DNA of 12,090 nucleotides from Nitrospinota bacterium. GTDB taxonomy: Bacteria; Nitrospirota; Nitrospiria; Nitrospirales; UBA8639. A program made the translations under genes and the position numbers. The notes below the pieces were generated by a model that did not search any database, was not told the origin of the DNA, and worked only from the letters and a program-made list of their open reading frames with translations. Below, piece by piece: positions 7,813 to 12,090 of this stretch. Within the stretch, counting starts at the first letter, position 1, and every line of letters begins with the position of its first letter. The stretch spans positions 1 through 12,090 of the forward strand of contig JADFRB010000017.1 of the NCBI GenBank assembly GCA_022561525.1. Reading direction: 5' to 3'.

Positions 7813-7853
7813 TAAGTACGTTAGACACAAATTAGTCAGGCCATACGTACTTA
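7813..7853. promoter_or_regulatory. Perfect 9-bp inverted repeat, candidate operator
   Basis: TAAGTACGT (7813-7821) and ACGTACTTA (7845-7853) are exact inverted copies separated by 23 bases. They lie about 100 bases upstream of the prepilin-like gene on its strand, and just beyond the end of the TauE-like gene. No T-run follows, so a terminator is unlikely; a binding site for a dimeric regulator of the pilin gene is a reasonable guess. A weak extended -10-like TGGTATACA lies between this repeat and the pilin start on the minus strand. Confidence 0.35.
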
Positions 7854-7931
7854 GTTTTCGAGGAATACACGAAAGGAGGGAGAGCCGAGAAACCGTTCGA
7901 TTATTCGCTTGTGGTTCTCATTTTCAAGATC

Positions 7932-8717
7932 TCACATCACAAGGTGGCTGAGATTTTCAAGGATCATCAACGTACCGATGATGCCAGTCATCACGCCAAA
8001 CGCCGTGGTAAACCGTCGGTGATCAATTTTGTGACTCAACGAGGTTCCGGCAAGAATCCCGAGAAGACTTCCCGTCACCACGATGGCCGTGAGCCCAAGT
8101 TCGACGGAAACCATTTCCAAGTGTCCAAAAATGCCTCCGATCGTTGTCAGCGCGATGATCATGAGCGACGTCCCCACCGCCATGGATGCCGGAAATCCCA
8201 ACACCCCAATCAACGCCGGGACAATGAGAAAGCCTCCGCCAATGCCAAAAAACCCAGTGAGAATTCCTACGCCAAATCCAATACTCAATGCCCGACTCAC
8301 GCATGTGATTGAAAACTGACGCGCGCACCCTTCCGTTTGATCTGGAATCGAACGGCTCCTCCGGCCCAGCGACCAGGCACTTACCCCCACCATCAGAAGC
8401 CCAAACAATAGGAGGATCGTATTTTCGTTGATCAGAGTATGACCGAGAGCGCCAATCCACGCACCCACCAACCCGGTACTACTAAACACCAAGGCCGCTC
8501 TTCCCTTGACGTGATGATCCCGACTTTTCCTCCACGCGCCGAATAAGGCGGAATACCCCACGACCATTAACGAGATGACTATGGCTTCCTGAACCGGCAC
8601 ACCCACAAGGTACACCAACAAGGGAATGGCGAGCATCGACCCGCCGGCCCCAGTCGTGCCAAGCATCACACCGACCACACCACCGCACAGGAGCGCGAAG
8701 ACAAGTTGAAGATCCAT
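7932..8717 (-). CDS. TauE/SafE-family permease, probable sulfite or organosulfur anion exporter
   Basis: A 261-residue, strongly hydrophobic inner-membrane protein with about eight predicted helices. It shows the internal duplication of this family: GTTGAGGSMLAIPLLVYLVG (residues 20-39) in the first half is mirrored by GFFGIGGGFLIVPALIGVLG (155-174) in the second. A hydrophilic basic loop (about 117-138) separates the halves. Family members export sulfite, sulfoacetate or related anions, though substrates vary and cannot be read from sequence. The start is the ATG at 8715-8717; a TTG directly precedes it and no good ribosome site is seen, which would fit coupling to the gene 37 bp upstream. 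Its position beyond a persulfide dioxygenase and rhodanese group favours sulfite export. Confidence 0.85.
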   Translation of the reverse strand: MDLQLVFALLCGGVVGVMLGTTGAGGSMLAIPLLVYLVGVPVQEAIVISLMVVGYSALFGAWRKSRDHHVKGRAALVFSSTGLVGAWIGALGHTLINENTILLLFGLLMVGVSAWSLGRRSRSIPDQTEGCARQFSITCVSRALSIGFGVGILTGFFGIGGGFLIVPALIGVLGFPASMAVGTSLMIIALTTIGGIFGHLEMVSVELGLTAIVVTGSLLGILAGTSLSHKIDHRRFTTAFGVMTGIIGTLMILENLSHLVM

Positions 8718-8754
8718 CAATGGACCATCATCGTTGACGTGAAAGTGAATGGCA

Positions 8755-9888
8755 TCAATTTACAATCCGTGTTGTCCTATACGCTCTCACGATAAAGACG
8801 GTGATTGCCAAGCCTAGTAGAAGCATCGCGCCAACCATGAACATCACCGTCCATTGATCTTGAATCGCCAACATGGCAGCGTCATCATGCTGGGACAGCC
8901 AAGAGACACGCACGGCATGACGTACCACCACCATCAAACACACCGTGACCACTAAGCTCAGGGTTCCGCCAATAGCTAACCCACGGACATGTGGGGCCAT
9001 CAATGCTGCATTGAGTAACACCAAGCTCAACAAGGCCGCTGTTAATCCGACGAAAAAGGCCAAGGAGCCAAAACTCTGTCCACTCACCAAGTCTACCCGT
9101 ACAACTGCGGGAAGGGATAAGAATAACCACGGGCCAATCACAAATTGTGGCAACGTCCCGGCCAAGGTCCAAGCCACTCCATAACGAGTCACCCAGATTG
9201 CATATCGTTCTTTCGGTTTATCGTCTGTCAAAGCTTGACCACCCGAAGCCAGGAAGAGTCCATAGCACACCAGAAACATGCCCATCCCTGCCACGGACGC
9301 CAACACCAAATGCCCAAACCGGGGAATGAGCGAGGGAAGTGTCAGCACGGACCAGAGGCTGGCGTGTTCTATGGCGGCCCATTGATCGGGATGGAGCATG
9401 AGCACACTGACCAAGACAAAGACAAAGGCCACGCCCAAAAACATGATGCTACTCAGGGCACCGATTGCCAGTTGAAGCCCTGGGCGGTGCGCCAGAGATC
9501 CACGCCACTGTTTATATCCATACAGACCACCATACCCCAACACCAGAGCAGCGCCCGCTACAATCCAAACTTCTCCGAGAAGACTCGCAGCGGTCGAGAA
9601 CACCGAACCATAGAGAATCTGAACCAGCACCAACGGCAACACGCCTACGACCACGGCCACACCCAAGAACCCCGGCAACCAATTGGCCAAGGTGGTCGCC
9701 ACCTGCCGGTAATACACGCTACCCGTTACGATTCCGATCGCATCGGTCATCACGGTAATCAGGGTCCCACCCACAACCAGATTTATAAACAACACATGAA
9801 CGAGAAACGCCAAGATCAACAGTCCATGAATGATGGGATCGGATTCCGGAAGAGAGAGGGATGGCGTGGCAGAAATTGAGAAGTTCAT
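8755..9888 (-). CDS. Nine-helix membrane protein, possibly CydA-like (cytochrome bd oxidase subunit I-like)
   Basis: A 377-residue inner-membrane protein with about nine hydrophobic helices, near residues 20-47, 68-94, 101-124, 138-164, 190-214, 235-260, 273-297, 303-324 and 347-368. Histidines in or next to helices could bind haem: His21 and His31 in helix 1 and His193 in PRFGHLVLASVAGMG. The stretch VLVQILYGSVF (87-97) and the helix count recall CydA-like proteins. It is shorter than true CydA (about 450-520) and has no clear Q-loop, and no CydB partner is seen. I do not assign it firmly; a quinone- or haem-linked membrane protein is the best guess. The start could be the ATG at 9886-9888 (GGGGG just before it) or a GTG three codons upstream. 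The stop lies 37 bp before the TauE-like gene, so the two are probably one operon. Confidence 0.7.
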   Translation of the reverse strand: MNFSISATPSLSLPESDPIIHGLLILAFLVHVLFINLVVGGTLITVMTDAIGIVTGSVYYRQVATTLANWLPGFLGVAVVVGVLPLVLVQILYGSVFSTAASLLGEVWIVAGAALVLGYGGLYGYKQWRGSLAHRPGLQLAIGALSSIMFLGVAFVFVLVSVLMLHPDQWAAIEHASLWSVLTLPSLIPRFGHLVLASVAGMGMFLVCYGLFLASGGQALTDDKPKERYAIWVTRYGVAWTLAGTLPQFVIGPWLFLSLPAVVRVDLVSGQSFGSLAFFVGLTAALLSLVLLNAALMAPHVRGLAIGGTLSLVVTVCLMVVVRHAVRVSWLSQHDDAAMLAIQDQWTVMFMVGAMLLLGLAITVFIVRAYRTTRIVN

Positions 9889-9915
9889 ATCCCCCACGAT
9901 AAAACGAAAAAGGAA

Positions 9916-9944
9916 TTACCTCAAGGCAAAAACTCAAGAGGTAA
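9916..9944. promoter_or_regulatory. Short inverted repeat upstream of the CydA-like gene
   Basis: TTACCTC (9916-9922) and GAGGTAA (9938-9944) are exact inverted copies around 15 bases that contain a second CTCAAG. The site lies 28 bases before the ATG of the membrane protein and abuts the palindromic repeat. It could be an operator or leader hairpin; no T-run follows on either strand. Confidence 0.25.
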
Positions 9945-10054
9945 ATCCGAAGCGCGAATATCGAAATCCGAAACTAATGAAAATGACCAAATTGGAAAAT
10001 TCGAATTTCAGATTTCGGATTTGTTTCAAAATTCGAGATTCGAGATTCGGATTT
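9943..10054. repeat. AT-rich palindromic repeat, copy 2 (MITE-like)
   Basis: Arms of 32 bases (9943-9974 and 10023-10054) are inverted copies at 26 of 32 positions around a 48-base centre, the same centre length as the element at 974-1075. The centre also aligns with that of copy 1 when reversed, sharing AATTCGAAT and AATTTGG-type stretches, so the two copies appear to lie in opposite orientation. An inner pair AAATCCGAAA (9964-9973) / TTTCGGATTT (10013-10022) adds a nested fold. It sits between the rhodanese and the CydA-like gene, on the path of any transcript linking them. Confidence 0.85.
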
Positions 10055-10107
10055 ACGCCATCAGCAGAGAGAACGGAAGTTAATTGAACCTAGAAATCGT
10101 CCCAAGG

Positions 10108-10680
10108 CTAAGTCCGCATCAAAGGACCCTTTGCCCTGTTGAACGGGAGCTTCGCTAAGATGGTTCCCATCAAGCAGGAATCCGTATATCCGGCATGAAA
10201 CAGGCCCGCGCCCACACCAGCAGGGATCGCCAAAAACCATGGATTGACTGTCACACCGAGAATGACTCCCAGAACAATCATGGCTCCCGCCACCATCCGC
10301 ACCTGACCTTCGAGTGATATCGCTCGTTCCCCTTGCACGACCGGATGCCCGGCGGCCTTCCATGCGATAATGCCACCTTCTAAGAGATGGCAATGGCTGA
10401 CACCGAACTGATTCAATTGGTCATAGGCCAATTTGATCCGATTTTTGGTGCGACACATCAACACAATGGGCCCCTGTTCACTCTTGGCTTTAAGCTCAGA
10501 GAGATGGCTGGCCACATCTGCCAAAGGAACATTGAGGGCCCCTGGAACATGGACCTCGCCAAATTCTGCGGGAGTCCGAACATCAACAAGCTGGAAATCC
10601 GTTCGGACTTTTCCATCCTGCAAAATGTCCTGTGCTCGCACCCACGGATATACCTTTTCTTCCACCGTTGTCTCTACCAT
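10108..10680 (-). CDS. Membrane-anchored rhodanese with DUF2892 tail (YgaP-like)
   Basis: A 190-residue protein. The first ~118 residues are a rhodanese domain, a sulfurtransferase that carries sulfane sulfur on a cysteine. It includes LVDVRTPAEF (31-40) and a six-residue active loop Cys76-Arg-Thr-Lys-Asn-Arg81, ending with the usual WKAAGHPV. The loop lacks the glycine often found at position four. Residues about 125-163 form two short hydrophobic helices, followed by the DUF2892 ending TDSCLMGTILAKLPFNR (166-182). YgaP of E. coli has the same order and sits in the inner membrane with the rhodanese in the cytoplasm. The start ATG has a strong GGAGGAGGG site that overlaps the stop of the upstream persulfide dioxygenase-rhodanese gene. 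The gap of only 12 bases makes co-transcription very likely. Confidence 0.88.
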   Translation of the reverse strand: MVETTVEEKVYPWVRAQDILQDGKVRTDFQLVDVRTPAEFGEVHVPGALNVPLADVASHLSELKAKSEQGPIVLMCRTKNRIKLAYDQLNQFGVSHCHLLEGGIIAWKAAGHPVVQGERAISLEGQVRMVAGAMIVLGVILGVTVNPWFLAIPAGVGAGLFHAGYTDSCLMGTILAKLPFNRAKGPLMRT

Positions 10681-10692
10681 GATTCCCTCCTC

Positions 10693-12090
10693 CTACCCGG
10701 GGTGAGTCGTGTATGCCACCTGAGGGGACACATCATGTCTACCCCACGTTTTCTCCCACGCTTCGTAGCCGCCGATAAGATCTATCGTCTCGGGCCAGTG
10801 TTCTTTTTCCAATAAACTTGTGGCGATTGAGGAACGATATCCGCTCGCACAATGCACAACCAATTTCTGCCCCGACGGGATATCATTCTGTCGTTCCATT
10901 AAATGCGGAAGGGGGATGTTGAGGCTGTGATCAATATGTCCCTCTTCCCACTCCCTTTCTGTCCGAACATCCAATACCAAAGGTGGATGACTGGAGCAGA
11001 GTTCCGCCGCCAACGACGCTACCGTGATTTGTTGAGTCTCACGCACAAGTTCGGGGTGGATCCTCAACGCATGCATTCCAGTTCCGAGGTACCCGGCAAC
11101 ATGATCATATCCAATTCGTCCTAGCCTCATGATGGCCTCTTCCTCACGACCAGGTTCGGCAATGAGGACAATGGGCTTCCCAGGATCAAGGATGATTCCC
11201 GCCCAGGTGGCAAACTTGCCATTCAAGCCAACGTTGAGACTCCCGGAAAGATGTCCACCTGCATAGTCCATGGGATCACGCACATCAACCACTTGAGCTC
11301 CGCGGCTTTGCAGCTCTAACAGTTCATCCAAAGAAAGCGGTGTGAGGCCTCGACGCACAACATCTGTGAGGGTCGCATGCTCTTCCTTGTTGAGCTTGGC
11401 ATCATAGCCAAAGTACGCGGGCGCCTCGGGTTGCCCTCTGGTAATCATGCTGACAAATGTATTTTTATTCATGGGTTGAAGGGCATAATTTTCCGACCGC
11501 TGAGTGCCTATGGTGGAGACGGTATCGGGACCGAGATTTCGTCCACACATAGACCCGGCACCATGAGCTGGATAGACCAGGGTCGCATCTGGCAGTTTCA
11601 AGAGTGTGTTGTGGAGAGAATCGTAGAGCATTTCGGCCAACTCCGTGTCGCTGATTCCAATCGAGGCCATGAGGTCCGGGCGTCCAACGTCACCAATGAA
11701 GAGGGTGTCTCCCGTGAACACGGCGTAGGGATCCGTTTCGCTTTTGGCAAGATCATAGACGACCAGAGAAATGCCTTCTGGAGTGTGCCCAGGTGTTTCC
11801 AAGATCTTCACTCGCACATGGCCAAATTCTACAACGCTGTCATGTTCCAACGCCATGAATGGATAGGTTGCGTGAGCGTTCGCTCCCAAACAGATTTGCG
11901 CTCCCGTTTGTTCTCGCAATTCAAGATGCCCTGCTACAAAATCTGCATGAAAATGCGTGAGGAACACATACCGTATCTGCCACCCTTGAGTATCGGCTTC
12001 GTTCAGGTATTGCTGGATATCTCGTTGAGGATCAACAACCGCGGCAATCTTTGTGCCTTCATCCGCAACCATATACGACGCATGAGCCAG
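10693..12090 (-). CDS. Persulfide dioxygenase-rhodanese fusion, CstB-like (N-terminus beyond right edge)
   Basis: The frame is open to the window edge. The residues before the internal ATG at 12070-12072 (LAHASY) fit the family, so the true start lies outside, probably only a few residues away. Numbering from that Met, a metallo-beta-lactamase fold shows THFHADFVAGH (39-49), His96 (TPGH), Asp122 (TGD) and His170 (PAHG). These are the iron-binding and fold residues of ETHE1-type dioxygenases, which oxidise persulfide to sulfite with O2. Two rhodanese domains follow. The one at about 245-340 has VLIAEPGRE where the cysteine loop should be, so it is inactive. The one at about 350-445 keeps Cys408 in CASGYR. 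The order dioxygenase, pseudo-rhodanese, active rhodanese is that of CstB from Staphylococcus aureus. The likely role is cytoplasmic sulfide/persulfide removal. Confidence 0.92.
   Translation of the reverse strand: MAHASYMVADEGTKIAAVVDPQRDIQQYLNEADTQGWQIRYVFLTHFHADFVAGHLELREQTGAQICLGANAHATYPFMALEHDSVVEFGHVRVKILETPGHTPEGISLVVYDLAKSETDPYAVFTGDTLFIGDVGRPDLMASIGISDTELAEMLYDSLHNTLLKLPDATLVYPAHGAGSMCGRNLGPDTVSTIGTQRSENYALQPMNKNTFVSMITRGQPEAPAYFGYDAKLNKEEHATLTDVVRRGLTPLSLDELLELQSRGAQVVDVRDPMDYAGGHLSGSLNVGLNGKFATWAGIILDPGKPIVLIAEPGREEEAIMRLGRIGYDHVAGYLGTGMHALRIHPELVRETQQITVASLAAELCSSHPPLVLDVRTEREWEEGHIDHSLNIPLPHLMERQNDIPSGQKLVVHCASGYRSSIATSLLEKEHWPETIDLIGGYEAWEKTWGRHDVSPQVAYTTHPG

Noticed and set aside
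7860..7931. Intrinsic terminator after the TauE-like gene
   Set aside because: GAGAACC/GGTTTCTC can pair on the minus strand, but the loop is long and no T-run follows.
9145..9879. Open frame of 244 codons on the plus strand antisense to the CydA-like gene
   Set aside because: Rich in His, Gln, Pro and Arg as expected from the complement of a hydrophobic membrane gene; no domain.
1..12090. CRISPR array, tRNA, rRNA or transposase
   Set aside because: No regularly spaced direct repeats, no cloverleaf or rRNA-like sequence and no transposase or integrase motif were seen on either strand.

Overview
The window looks like chromosomal DNA of a free-living bacterium, most likely a Nitrospira-type member of the phylum Nitrospirota. 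The basis is indirect: base composition near one half GC, a long GC-rich inverted repeat (3086-3250) that resembles repeats I remember from Nitrospira genomes, and the style of the proteins. No rRNA or other marker gene is present to prove it.

Left part (1-2923, minus strand): the N-terminal 307 residues of GlnD, the uridylyltransferase that signals nitrogen status to PII, running off the left edge. Upstream of it lies a complete glutamine-dependent NAD synthetase, NadE. A palindromic AT-rich repeat sits between them. Just ahead of nadE is a hairpin followed by nine T, shaped like an intrinsic terminator and ending four bases before the ATG, so it may be an attenuator.

Middle (2924-7040): about 0.8 kb without a convincing gene, holding the GC-rich inverted repeat and two smaller palindromes. 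Then comes a 39-residue ORF overlapping (ATGA) the start of a 1026-residue plus-strand signalling protein, REC-PAS-GAF-PAS-GGDEF-EAL. Its EAL half keeps all the phosphodiesterase residues I looked for, while its GGDEF half is altered (metal Asp to Asn, GSDEF, an insertion before the motif). It is therefore probably a phosphorylation-controlled c-di-GMP phosphodiesterase.

Right part (7041-12090, minus strand): an orphan type IV prepilin-like protein, then a sulfur-related group. In transcription order this is a persulfide dioxygenase-rhodanese fusion of the CstB layout (running off the right edge), a membrane-anchored rhodanese-DUF2892 protein 12 bp downstream, a nine-helix membrane protein that may be CydA-like, and a TauE/SafE-type exporter 37 bp after that. 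The first pair and second pair are separated by about 219 bp that contains a second copy of the palindromic repeat. As a group they suggest oxidation of sulfane sulfur to sulfite and its export. The membrane protein is the least understood member.
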